From positions 62,001 to 126,000 of the forward strand of contig NZ_FCNT01000059.1 of assembly GCF_900021155.1 (NCBI RefSeq): DNA of 64,000 nucleotides, read 5' to 3'. Source of the DNA: Alistipes sp. CHKCI003. GTDB lineage: Bacteria > Bacteroidota > Bacteroidia > Bacteroidales > Rikenellaceae. Below are positions 9,432 to 17,577 of the stretch, one piece after another. Under the pieces are notes generated by a model. The model was not told where the DNA came from. It saw nothing but the letters and a program-made list of their open reading frames with translations, and searched no databases. The stretch's first letter is position 1. Every line of letters begins with the position of its first letter. The translations under genes and the position numbers were made by a program.

Positions 9432-12404
9432 ATGGATAAAAATCTGGAGCAGTCTCTCAGAGACGGGAAGGCGGTTCCCTGCCGCCTCATGAAGTACCGC
9501 ATCCATAAAATCCTGCTGGTATGTTGCAGTTATGACGGTTACATCCTCGAAGAGGACGGCCATATCGAGTCGCAGATCAATGCGGAATACCTCGAACTGA
9601 ATCTGAGCAATCCGCCCTCGTTCACGCGCGTGGGGTCGACGCGCGAAGCGCTCGACCTGCTGGCCGAGGACGGCACGTTCGATTTCATACTGACGATGTA
9701 CAACGTCGGCGAACCCGACGTTTTCGCATTCGCGCGCACCGTCAAGGAGCGCTATCCGCAGATCCCGGTGGCGCTGCTGACCAGCTTTTCGAAGGACATC
9801 TACCGCCGCATCGGCGAGCAGGACCGCTCGGGGCTCGACTACGTGTTCTGCTGGCACGGCAACACGGAGCTCATCATCGCCATCATCAAGCTCATCGAGG
9901 ACAGGATGAACGCCGAGGAGGACATCGCGGAGGGCGGCGTGCAGGCCATCCTGCTGGTCGAGGATTCCGTGCGTTTCTATTCGACCTATCTGCCCGAACT
10001 CTACAAGCTGATCCTGCTCCAGAACACCGAATTCCTGAAGGACGCCTTCAACGAGCAGCAGCAGGTGCTCCGCAAACGGGCGCGGCCCAAGATTCTGCTG
10101 GCGACCGATTACGAAGAGGCGCTCGGATTATATAATAAGTATAGGAACAATCTGCTGGGCGTGATCTCCGACGTGGGCTTCGCGGTCCGCAAGGGCGACA
10201 GACCGGCCGAGGAGAAGCACGACGCGGGGATCGACCTCTGCCGCGTCATCCGGGCCGACAATCCGCTGATGCCGATTCTGCTCCAGTCGTCACAGACCGA
10301 GTTCGCGCGTAAGGCCGCAGAGCTTCGTGCCGGATTCATCGCCAAGGATTCGAAAGCTCTGCTGCCGCTGCTCCACGACTTCATCGCCCGCGAATTCGCT
10401 TTCGGCGATTTCGTGTTCAAAGACCCCGCGACGGGAGCGGTCATCGGTCGTGCCAAGGACCTCGCGCAGATGGAACGGCTGATCGCCACGGTGCCCGACG
10501 AGGTGTTCGAGTATCATACGTCGCAGAATCACCTCTCGAAGTGGCTCTATTCGCGGGGGTTGTTCCCGATCGCCCGCGCGATCCGCGAATACGACAGGGG
10601 ACAGTTCGACACTACGGCCCGACACCGTGCGGCCATCGTGAACCTCATCCGCGACTATCGCAACCTGCTCGGACAGGGCGTCGTGGCGCGGTTCGATCCC
10701 GAGACCTACACCGACGCCGTGGCGTTCGCCCGCATCGGCGAAGGATCGCTCGGCGGCAAGGCCCGCGGACTGGCCTTCATGAACAGCATGCTCATCAAGC
10801 ACCAGCAGTACGACCGCCACGAAGGGGTGCGTATCCGGATTCCGCGCTCGGTGGTGATCGCCACGGACTATTTCGACGAGTTCATGCGCATCAACGGATT
10901 GGAATACATCATCTCGCAGGAGGTTTCCGACGAGGATATCCTCTCCGAGTTCATCAGTTCGACCGTGCCCGAGAAACTGCGCGAGGAGCTCAGGGCCTAC
11001 ATCCGCACGGTTTCTTCGCCGCTGGCCGTGCGTTCGTCGTCGAAGCTGGAGGACTCGCACTACCAGCCTTTCGCAGGCATCTATTCGACCTATATGATCC
11101 CGCATGTGGATAACGAGGACCAGATGCTCCGCCTGCTGCTGAAAGCCGTGAAAAGCGTCTATGCTTCGGTCTATTTCGCGGCGTCGAAAGCCTACATCGC
11201 CACTTCGCAGAATCTGATTTCGGAAGAAAAGATGGCCGTCATCGTGCAGGAGGTCTGCGGCACGCAGCAGCAAGGGTGGTTTTTCCCCACTTTTTCGGGC
11301 GTCGCGCGGTCGGTCAACTGTTATCCCGTCGGCGACGAACGTCCCGAGGACGGCGTGTGCAACGTGGCGATGGGACTCGGCAAACTCGTGGTGGACGGAG
11401 GCCGGACGCTGCGTTTCTCGCCCCGCCATCCGCAGAAGGTGCTCCAGACTTCGACGCCCCGGCTCGCGCTGAGCGAAACGCAGAACGAAGTGCTGGCGCT
11501 CGACCTGAGACCCGAGGAGTTCAAGGCATCGGCGGACGATGCGGTCAACCTCCACCGGTTCGGGCTCGCCGAGATCGGGGAATTCCGCAATGCGCAGTAT
11601 GTCTGCTCGGTGTGGGATTTCCGCAACGACCGTATTTCGGAGGCGCCGTCGGCCGAGGGACATAAGATCATTACGTTCAACAGGATACTCAAATACAACA
11701 GTTTCCCGTTGGCTCGAATCGTCGAGGAGCTGCTCGAACTCGGCGCCGAGGAGATGCGCTGTCCGGTGGAGATCGAGTTCGCCGTCGTCATGGATGTGCC
11801 GCAGGGGCAGCCCCGGCTGTTCAACCTGCTGCAAATCCGCCCGATCATCGACAGTCAGGACAACCGTCCGCTCGATTGGTCGGAGGTCGATCCGTCGCAG
11901 GCGCTGATCTACTCGCAGCATGCGCTCGGCGTCGGAGCGATGGAGGGGTTGAGCGACATCGTCTATGTGAAGCCGGAGGCATTCGACAAACTGTCGACCG
12001 AGCGGATCGCCGAAGAGCTGCTGGAGTTGAACCGGCGGATGCGGGACGAAGGTAGGAGTTACGTGCTCGCCGGCCCGGGACGCTGGGGTTCGTCGATCCC
12101 CACGCTCGGCATCCCCGTGAAATGGACCCATATTTCCGAGGCGAAGGTGATCGTCGAATACGGTCTGCCCGACTTTGAGATCGACCCTTCGCAGGGGTCG
12201 CACTTCTTCCAGAACGTAACGTCGCTCGGTGTAGGATACATGACCGTGAATCCGTACCGCGGAGACGGCATCCTGCGCTTCGACCGGCTCGACGCCGTGC
12301 CGGCCGTGTGGGAGGGCGCTTATTTGCGCCGCGTCTCGTTCGGCCGTCCGCTGCGCGTGTGCGTCGACGGACGCTCGAACCGGGGTGTCGTGGACGAGGC
12401 GTAA
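9432..12404 (+). CDS. Receiver-like / PEP-pyruvate-binding domain protein
   Basis: This 990-residue protein has two response-regulator-like regions (about residues 20-130 and 170-310) followed by a domain like the ATP-grasp PEP/pyruvate-binding domain of PEP synthase (about residues 430-950). Matching blocks are GEGSLGGKARGLAFMNS near 436 and PLAVRSSSKLEDSHYQPFAG near 530. The phosphohistidine swivel domain and the C-terminal TIM barrel of true PEP synthase are absent, so it probably does not make PEP. It ends with RRVSFGRPLRVCVDGRSNRG. Similar large proteins occur across Bacteroidota; their function is unknown to me. It lies directly upstream of gdhA but with a separate promoter between. Confidence 0.8.
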   Translation: MDKNLEQSLRDGKAVPCRLMKYRIHKILLVCCSYDGYILEEDGHIESQINAEYLELNLSNPPSFTRVGSTREALDLLAEDGTFDFILTMYNVGEPDVFAFARTVKERYPQIPVALLTSFSKDIYRRIGEQDRSGLDYVFCWHGNTELIIAIIKLIEDRMNAEEDIAEGGVQAILLVEDSVRFYSTYLPELYKLILLQNTEFLKDAFNEQQQVLRKRARPKILLATDYEEALGLYNKYRNNLLGVISDVGFAVRKGDRPAEEKHDAGIDLCRVIRADNPLMPILLQSSQTEFARKAAELRAGFIAKDSKALLPLLHDFIAREFAFGDFVFKDPATGAVIGRAKDLAQMERLIATVPDEVFEYHTSQNHLSKWLYSRGLFPIARAIREYDRGQFDTTARHRAAIVNLIRDYRNLLGQGVVARFDPETYTDAVAFARIGEGSLGGKARGLAFMNSMLIKHQQYDRHEGVRIRIPRSVVIATDYFDEFMRINGLEYIISQEVSDEDILSEFISSTVPEKLREELRAYIRTVSSPLAVRSSSKLEDSHYQPFAGIYSTYMIPHVDNEDQMLRLLLKAVKSVYASVYFAASKAYIATSQNLISEEKMAVIVQEVCGTQQQGWFFPTFSGVARSVNCYPVGDERPEDGVCNVAMGLGKLVVDGGRTLRFSPRHPQKVLQTSTPRLALSETQNEVLALDLRPEEFKASADDAVNLHRFGLAEIGEFRNAQYVCSVWDFRNDRISEAPSAEGHKIITFNRILKYNSFPLARIVEELLELGAEEMRCPVEIEFAVVMDVPQGQPRLFNLLQIRPIIDSQDNRPLDWSEVDPSQALIYSQHALGVGAMEGLSDIVYVKPEAFDKLSTERIAEELLELNRRMRDEGRSYVLAGPGRWGSSIPTLGIPVKWTHISEAKVIVEYGLPDFEIDPSQGSHFFQNVTSLGVGYMTVNPYRGDGILRFDRLDAVPAVWEGAYLRRVSFGRPLRVCVDGRSNRGVVDEA

Positions 12405-12456
12405 CGGCTTTTTGCAAAAAAAGACGGAAAAAGTTATAATCTATAAGAAAAACAAT

Positions 12457-12464
12457 TATCTTTG
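12457..12464 (+). promoter_or_regulatory. Promoter -7 box for gdhA
   Basis: TATCTTTG matches the Bacteroidota TAnnTTTG consensus, 36 bases before the gdhA start and within an AT-rich gap of 96 bases. No clear TTG -33 element is seen about 20 bases upstream. Confidence 0.6.
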
Positions 12465-12500
12465 TCTAAGAATTAGAACCTAACTAAAACTTATAGTAGT

Positions 12501-13841
12501 ATGAACGTACAAAATTTAATGACGGAACTCGAACGCAAGCATCCCGGCGAAAGCGAATACCTGCAGGCCGTGCGCGAGGTTCTGGAGTCCATCGAGGAGG
12601 TTTACAACCAGCATCCCGAATTCGAGAAAGCCAAGATCGTCGAGCGGATCGTCGAGCCGGACCGTATCTTCACGTTCCGTGTAACTTGGGTAGACGACAA
12701 GGGCGAGGTGCAGACCAACCTCGGCTACCGCGTGCAGTTCAACAGCGCGATCGGCCCTTACAAAGGCGGTCTGCGTTTCCACAAGGCGGTGAACCCCTCG
12801 ATGCTGAAGTTCCTCGGTTTCGAGCAGACGTTCAAGAATGCCCTCACGACGCTCCCGATGGGCGGTGCCAAAGGCGGTTCGGACTTCGATCCGACGGGCA
12901 AATCGGACGCTGAGATCATGCGCTTCTGCCAAGCCTTCATGACCGAGCTGTGGAACAACATCGGCGTGGACACCGACGTTCCGGCAGGCGACGTGGGCGT
13001 GGGCGGCCGCGAGATCGGTTTCCTCAACGGCATGTATCAGAAACTCGCCCGCAAGTACCACACCGGCGTGCTCACCGGCAAGGGAATGACGTGGGGCGGT
13101 TCGGTGCTTCGTCCGGAGGCTACGGGCTACGGCGCCCTCTACTTCGTGCAGCACATGCTGGAGCTGGCCGGCAAGAGCCTGAAGGGCGCTACGGTGGCGA
13201 TTTCGGGCTTCGGCAACGTGGCTTGGGGCGCTTCGAAAAAGGCGACCGAGCTGGGTGCCAAGGTGATCGCCATCTCGGGTCCCGACGGTGTCGTTTCGAT
13301 TCCCAACGGCATGAACGAGGAGATGATCGACTACCTGCTGGAGCTCCGCGCATCGAACCGCAACATCGTGGCTCCGTTCGCCGAGAAATTCTCCGGTACG
13401 ACCTTCACTCCGGGTAAGAAGGCTTGGAGCGTGAAGTGCGACATCGCTCTGCCCTGCGCATTCCAGAACGAGCTCAACGGCGACGACGCTGCCGAGCTGC
13501 TCAAGAACGGCACGTGGTGCTGCGCCGAGGTTTCGAACATGGGCTGCACGCCGGAAGCGATCCACGCCTTCCAGTCGGCAGGCATCCTCTTCGCCCCGGG
13601 CAAGGCTGTCAACGCCGGCGGCGTAGCTACGTCGGGTCTCGAAATGACGCAGAACTGCATGCACCTGTCGTGGGCAGGCAAAGAGGTGGACGAGAAACTC
13701 CATTTCATCATGCAGAGCATCCACGAGGCTTGCGTGAAGTACGGCAAGCAGGCCGACGGCCGCATCGACTATGTGAAGGGCGCCAACATCGCCGGCTTCA
13801 TGAAGGTCGCTCAGGCCATGCTGGAGCAGGGCATCATCTAA
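12501..13841 (+). CDS. gdhA: Glutamate dehydrogenase (hexameric, NADP-type by similarity)
   Basis: GdhA interconverts 2-oxoglutarate plus ammonia with glutamate and is a main ammonium-assimilation enzyme in gut Bacteroidota. The 446-residue length fits the small hexameric class. The glutamate-binding and catalytic region reads GYRVQFNSAIGPYKGGLRFH and then PMGGAKGGSDFDP with the catalytic lysine; the dinucleotide-binding domain contains SGFGNVAWGASKKATELGAK. The gene has its own TATCTTTG promoter and a strong terminator just after the stop. Codon use is strongly biased to common codons, which suggests high expression. NADP preference is inferred from the family, not from a specific residue. 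Confidence 0.95.
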   Translation: MNVQNLMTELERKHPGESEYLQAVREVLESIEEVYNQHPEFEKAKIVERIVEPDRIFTFRVTWVDDKGEVQTNLGYRVQFNSAIGPYKGGLRFHKAVNPSMLKFLGFEQTFKNALTTLPMGGAKGGSDFDPTGKSDAEIMRFCQAFMTELWNNIGVDTDVPAGDVGVGGREIGFLNGMYQKLARKYHTGVLTGKGMTWGGSVLRPEATGYGALYFVQHMLELAGKSLKGATVAISGFGNVAWGASKKATELGAKVIAISGPDGVVSIPNGMNEEMIDYLLELRASNRNIVAPFAEKFSGTTFTPGKKAWSVKCDIALPCAFQNELNGDDAAELLKNGTWCCAEVSNMGCTPEAIHAFQSAGILFAPGKAVNAGGVATSGLEMTQNCMHLSWAGKEVDEKLHFIMQSIHEACVKYGKQADGRIDYVKGANIAGFMKVAQAMLEQGII

Positions 13842-13863
13842 GCGACCTTCTCCCGTATGTTTC

Positions 13864-13894
13864 ACTCCCGTCCGGTATCCGGCGGGAGTTTTTT
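13864..13894 (+). terminator. gdhA terminator
   Basis: ACTCCCG (13864-13870) pairs with CGGGAGT (13883-13889), with an additional TCCGG/CCGG pairing in the loop, followed by five or more T residues. It begins 22 bases after the gdhA stop. Confidence 0.85.
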
Positions 13895-14660
13895 CGTGTG
13901 CGGTGCAGGCTTCTGCCCGGTGGTTTGGGGGGGGTGTCCGCCGCTTCCGGAGTATATGCCCCATCCGCTTCCCGATCGTGTGCCCGGCAGGTTGCTTTAC
14001 GATTGCTCCTGCTTCTTTCTGAGGACCTATTCTCGTCGCATTTCGGCATGTGCTTCCGTCTGCTTTCGGCGTGGATGACGCCGTCCGGTTTCAGATCGTA
14101 TGCTTCCGACCGTTTTTCGACCGTTTTCGACCGGGGGATTCCCTCGCTTCATGCGGACTATCTTGTGGTCGCTGCCGGTGCGTATTCTTCGGGTACTGCT
14201 CGGCAAGACTGTCTTCGTGCGTTCGGGATCGCTTTGCCGGTTTTGCGCCGCTCGTTTGCGATTCCGTTACGTCGTTTCTCTGTGCTCTACTTCTGCGTGC
14301 ATGCCGAATTTCGTTGCAGCCGCTGAAAAACAGCTGCGCACCTTCCAATCCTCCCGGTTCTTGTTCCGTCCGCGTGCGCACCGTGTCGGATCTTCTGGCC
14401 TGTCGGATTATCGGCTTCGCAAAGACTTCGGCCCGCAGTTCGTCGCCGCACAGCACAGCGGGACCTTTACGCCGAGACCCGTGCATGGATCCGCTCGGCG
14501 CCCGACGGCGGACGCGCCGAATCGTCGTAAATAGACTTCACATCTGTTGTCTTCGGCTCATTGGGCCGGCGCAAAAAAATCCGTACCGCCGCTCGCAGCG
14601 CGTGGAAAGCGTGCATAAACTATATTCTTTGTGCGTGGGGAAGGGACCCGAACCCTCGAA
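13895..14660. other. Long intergenic stretch upstream of the recombinase, no gene seen
   Basis: About 770 bases separate gdhA from the polysaccharide locus recombinase. Both strands contain open frames up to about 210 codons, but the products are Cys/Arg/Ser-rich with no recognisable domain. An 8-G run lies at 13927-13934. I see no tRNA or att-like duplication. It may be decayed sequence at the locus boundary. Confidence 0.5.
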
Positions 14661-14667
14661 TCGTTTC

Positions 14668-14675
14668 TATTTTTG
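14668..14675 (+). promoter_or_regulatory. Candidate promoter -7 box for the recombinase
   Basis: TATTTTTG fits TAnnTTTG and lies 28 bases before the recombinase ATG. No good -33 TTTG is seen at the right distance, so the assignment is tentative. Confidence 0.45.
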
Positions 14676-14703
14676 TCCGATTTTAGGATAAAAAAGACCG
14701 ATT

Positions 14704-15750
14704 ATGACAAGTAAAAAATTGCAGATGGAGAACTTCGCTTCATCCATGCGCGGATGTTCGGTCCGTCAGTTGCGCGACGCACTGCTCGTGCTGGATCGTA
14801 AGTTCGGATTGTTCGAAACCATGATGTCGGGACATGCACTGGTGCAGAACGATGCGCAGACCTCTTTCGTCCGGTATGCCGAGTCGCTGGCGGACGAGAT
14901 GCAGGCACAGGGGCGTTTCAAAACGGCACAGGCATACCGATCGGCGGTGAAGAGTCTGACGACCTGCTTCGGACGCGAGGAGATCGCTCTGGACCGCATA
15001 GATGCGGCATCCATGGGCAACTATCAGACATGGCTGCTGCGGCGGGGCGTAACGTTCAACACCGTGTCTTATTACATGCGCATTCTGAGGGCCATATACC
15101 GGCGGGCCGTGCGGGCCGGACTGACACGGTCGGACGATCCCTTTCGGGAGGTCTATACGGGAACGGGCCGTACGCGGAAGCGTGCGGTCGACGCCGAATT
15201 GCTCTCCGTGCTCCGCATGACCGAATTCCCCGACAGCCGGTTGCGGCTCGCCCGGGATCTTTTTCTGTTCAGTTTCTACACGCGGGGCATGTCGTTCGTG
15301 GATATGGCTTACCTGCGTAAAGAGGATGCCGCGGGCGGCGCGATCGTCTATTTTCGGCGCAAAACCGGTCGACAGCTAACGATCCGGATCGAACCCTGCA
15401 TCAAGGAGATCATCGACCGCTATGCGCCCGTCGCCGGCACGACTCCCTATCTGCTTCCGATTCTCTCGGCGACGGAGCCGGCTGCGGCTTTTCGCCAGTA
15501 CCGCAGCGCCTTGGTATGCTTCAACCGCCGTCTGAAAGAGATTTCACGCCTGCTGAGGCTGGAATGCGGACTGACCTCCTATACCGCGCGCCATACGTGG
15601 GCGACGACGGCCTATCGGCGGCATGTCCCTACGCAGGTGATTAGCGAGGGGCTCGGGCACGGTTCGGAACGCACGACGCGCATTTACCTCGCAGCATTCG
15701 AACAGTCGGAGGTCGACGAGGCGAACCGGAGGATACTGGAAATTCTTTGA
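14704..15750 (+). CDS. Tyrosine recombinase, probable promoter invertase
   Basis: This 348-residue site-specific recombinase has an N-terminal SAM-like DNA-binding domain (about residues 50-140) and a C-terminal catalytic domain. The catalytic residues are visible: Arg194 (FYTRGMSF), Lys220 (RRKTGR), Arg296 in SYTARHTW (Tyr293 where many relatives have His), His319 (LGHG) and nucleophile Tyr328 (RIYLAAF). It ends 8 bases before a perfect 23-bp inverted repeat that recurs 313 bases later. Tyrosine recombinases beside invertible promoters are known in Bacteroidota, so inversion of that segment is its likely job. No transposition genes or integration signs flank it. Confidence 0.9.
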   Translation: MTSKKLQMENFASSMRGCSVRQLRDALLVLDRKFGLFETMMSGHALVQNDAQTSFVRYAESLADEMQAQGRFKTAQAYRSAVKSLTTCFGREEIALDRIDAASMGNYQTWLLRRGVTFNTVSYYMRILRAIYRRAVRAGLTRSDDPFREVYTGTGRTRKRAVDAELLSVLRMTEFPDSRLRLARDLFLFSFYTRGMSFVDMAYLRKEDAAGGAIVYFRRKTGRQLTIRIEPCIKEIIDRYAPVAGTTPYLLPILSATEPAAAFRQYRSALVCFNRRLKEISRLLRLECGLTSYTARHTWATTAYRRHVPTQVISEGLGHGSERTTRIYLAAFEQSEVDEANRRILEIL

Positions 15751-15758
15751 ATTGTATC

Positions 15759-15781
15759 CCTCTGTGCAAGAGGTAGAAAAA
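15759..15781 (+). repeat. Left inverted repeat (IRL) of the invertible segment
   Basis: The 23-bp sequence has the core CCTCTGTGCAAGAGG followed by TAGAAAAA. Its exact reverse complement is at 16095-16117. The core is itself a dyad, CCTCT and AGAGG around a 5-base centre, which is the usual shape of a tyrosine recombinase crossover site. Confidence 0.9.
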
Positions 15782-15796
15782 GCAGATTTCGCCGCA

Positions 15797-15826
15797 CAAA
15801 ATTAAGATTTATTTCAGGAAAACAAA
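15797..15826 (-). promoter_or_regulatory. Promoter inside the invertible segment, facing left
   Basis: On the minus strand, TTTG (15826-15823), an 18-base spacer, then TAATTTTG (15804-15797) give a good match to the Bacteroidota promoter. In the present orientation, transcription would begin near 15790 and run through IRL into the 3' end of the recombinase gene as antisense RNA. I see no equally good promoter on the plus strand of the segment. Confidence 0.75.
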
Positions 15827-15981
15827 CTCAAACAGCGGTTTTTTTCCGCATTGAATGTTTTTTATAATACGCCGCAGTCGACGGACAGGCTGAACAAATT
15901 CCGCGTACTTCCCGGAATTCGATACTTGCGCATTGCAGCTATTTGTCGTTTCATCGTTTTCTGCTTTGGTATTATCCGAAG

Positions 15982-16061
15982 TTGTGCAGTCCGCAGTCAT
16001 CCGACTGCTATTCAGCGCTTTCAGTACCGGAAATAACCTCCGTTGGCTGCGGACTGCGCAA
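15982..16061. repeat. Nested dyad inside the invertible segment
   Basis: TTGTGCAGTCCGCAG (15982-15996) is matched in inverted orientation by CTGCGGACTGCGCAA (16047-16061) with one mismatch and 50 bases between. A further short dyad, GCAGTC-ATCC-GACTGC, overlaps the left arm. These could form a hairpin, bind a regulator, or be accessory recombination sites. Confidence 0.6.
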
Positions 16062-16094
16062 CCGGCGGCAGCTATCGGCGATTCCGATCTCCTG

Positions 16095-16117
16095 TTTTTC
16101 TACCTCTTGCACAGAGG
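16095..16117 (-). repeat. Right inverted repeat (IRR) of the invertible segment
   Basis: Exact reverse complement of IRL (15759-15781), with the core CCTCTTGCACAGAGG on the plus strand. It lies 138 bases upstream of the upxY start codon, so the ON transcript would carry an untranslated leader of about 170 bases. Confidence 0.9.
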
Positions 16118-16255
16118 TAAACCGAAAATGTCAGAGATGCAGACAGATTGTTTCCGTCGAAAAGCGGCGAAGTTCCGCAGGCGCGCATGGTCCGGTCAGA
16201 ACTCGGGGTCATGTAGGAATGGTCGTGTGGCATGTGGAATGATTGTGTGAGTTAA

Positions 16256-16774
16256 ATGGCTGATAAACAGCTTCAATGGATCGCCGCAAGCACGCGCTGC
16301 AACCACGAGGTTTCCCTGCGCGATTACTTCCGCGAGAACGGGCATGAGCACTTCATTCCCACCCGTTTCGTGTTGCAGCGTTTCGGGAGTGTCGTGCGGG
16401 AGGTGGAGAAAGCCGTCATTCCCAATCTGATATTCCTGCGAGTCGGCTGGGGGGAGGCTTTCCGCATCCAGCAGCGCTGGCCCAACAAGATGACTTACAT
16501 CCGTTCGAAAGACAAACGCATTCTCGTGATCCCGGAGCCGGAGATGGATCGGTTCATCCGCGTGATGACCGAAATGCAGGATCGGGCGAAGCTGCTGGCC
16601 GACGTCTTCGTAACGGGCGATCGGGTGGCCGTCCGCGAAGGACCCTTGGCGGGTGTCGAGGGGGTGCTGGCCGACTGCGGCGGAAAACGCGAATTCGTCG
16701 TACGCATCGGGACGTTGTGCGCCGTGAGCGTCCGAATCCCCAGAAGCAACCTCATCCGGTTGCCGAAGCAATAA
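16256..16774 (+). CDS. upxY: UpxY-family transcription antiterminator
   Basis: This 172-residue protein is a NusG/RfaH-like factor of the UpxY type. These factors act on the 5' leader of their own polysaccharide operon to prevent premature termination. The NusG N-terminal domain begins with the typical QWIAASTRCNHEVSLRDYF (compare WYvvrt...KE in NusG), contains PNLIFLRVGW, and the KOW-like C-terminal part reads VFVTGDRVAVREGPLAGVEGVL. It is the first gene after the invertible segment and is followed closely by the polysaccharide genes. No upxZ homologue is recognised next to it. Confidence 0.92.
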   Translation: MADKQLQWIAASTRCNHEVSLRDYFRENGHEHFIPTRFVLQRFGSVVREVEKAVIPNLIFLRVGWGEAFRIQQRWPNKMTYIRSKDKRILVIPEPEMDRFIRVMTEMQDRAKLLADVFVTGDRVAVREGPLAGVEGVLADCGGKREFVVRIGTLCAVSVRIPRSNLIRLPKQ

Positions 16775-16782
16775 ATCGCATT

Positions 16783-17577
16783 ATGCATAAAACGTTGGAT
16801 AAACTCTATGCCGGTATCGGAGAGGCGGGTACCGGCAGGAGCGGTGTCGGAGAGCTGTGCGCTCTTGCGGCGCTATCCGCCAACCTGTACACCTTGGTCT
16901 GCGTGGCTCCGTGGCTCGATGAAGAGTACGGATCCGCTGGAGAACTGCGCAGGAGGATACGGAAGGTGGCGGCCGCCTTGGTCTGCCGGTTGGAGCGGGA
17001 AACGGACGACCTCGAACGTGTCCGCGGCGTAAATGCGCTGTTCGTGCTTTCGAACACGGCGGCCGAATACGAACAGAAGATGCTCGACCTTGCGGAGCCG
17101 GTGCTCGGGCGCTACGAAGCAGGCCGTCTGACGGCGGAGGCCGCTCTTTTCGAAGCGGAAGTGTGCCGGATGATGTGCAACTGTTATTGTCTGGTGCAGG
17201 ATGAGGCGCTTGCCGCAGATGCGCGCACGATCATCTCCGGATGGACGGCAGTCTCGCCGTCCGGGACGGAGGGGCTTCCGGTCGGGGTGGCGCTCGCACG
17301 GTGCGAAGCCGCTGCGGCTTACGCAGACTACACGGGCGATGAACGTTTCCGCGCGGTGAGGAGCGCCGGAGATTACGGTACGGAGGAGCCGGAGACGATC
17401 TGCCGTATGCTCGAACTGCACCTCAGATGCGGGGCTGTATCCGATGCGGAAGCTCTGTGCGATCGGATCGAGCAGGATGCTGCGACAGGAACGGACAGAA
17501 CCTCGCAGGTGTATCGGTTGGCGGCAAAAGCCGCATGCGAACTTTTGCGGATAAAAGATGCCGGTTTTTCGGAATAG
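16783..17577 (+). CDS. Protein of unknown function after upxY
   Basis: I do not recognise this 264-residue protein. The start is taken at the ATG 8 bases after upxY; an in-frame upstream start would overlap upxY by 58 bases. It is predicted soluble and mostly helical, with no signal peptide, and has a run of cysteines (CRMMCNCYCL) near residue 130. Its position matches that of upxZ in Bacteroides polysaccharide loci, but I see no similarity to UpxZ and it is longer. The next gene begins 20 bases before its stop, so it belongs to the operon. A regulatory or assembly role is possible but unsupported. Confidence 0.75.
   Translation: MHKTLDKLYAGIGEAGTGRSGVGELCALAALSANLYTLVCVAPWLDEEYGSAGELRRRIRKVAAALVCRLERETDDLERVRGVNALFVLSNTAAEYEQKMLDLAEPVLGRYEAGRLTAEAALFEAEVCRMMCNCYCLVQDEALAADARTIISGWTAVSPSGTEGLPVGVALARCEAAAAYADYTGDERFRAVRSAGDYGTEEPETICRMLELHLRCGAVSDAEALCDRIEQDAATGTDRTSQVYRLAAKAACELLRIKDAGFSE

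Larger units (their letters stand above)
15759..16117. other. Invertible promoter segment (phase switch), apparent OFF orientation
   Basis: The 359-bp segment is bounded by perfect 23-bp inverted repeats and lies between a tyrosine recombinase gene and the UpxY antiterminator gene. It holds no gene. The only consensus promoter I find inside points left, away from upxY. Reflecting it about the segment centre would put the -7 box at about 16072-16079, reading through the right repeat into the upxY leader. Invertible promoters upstream of polysaccharide operons are established in Bacteroides; this case is inferred from sequence only. Confidence 0.8.

Noticed and set aside
14050-14691. 213-codon plus-strand frame upstream of the recombinase
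   Set aside because: Cys/Ser/Arg-rich with no domain, no promoter and no conserved start; I treat the region as non-coding.
14704-15750. Integrase of a mobile element
   Set aside because: No flanking direct repeat, tRNA target, transfer or transposition genes are visible, while matching inverted repeats next to it point to local inversion.
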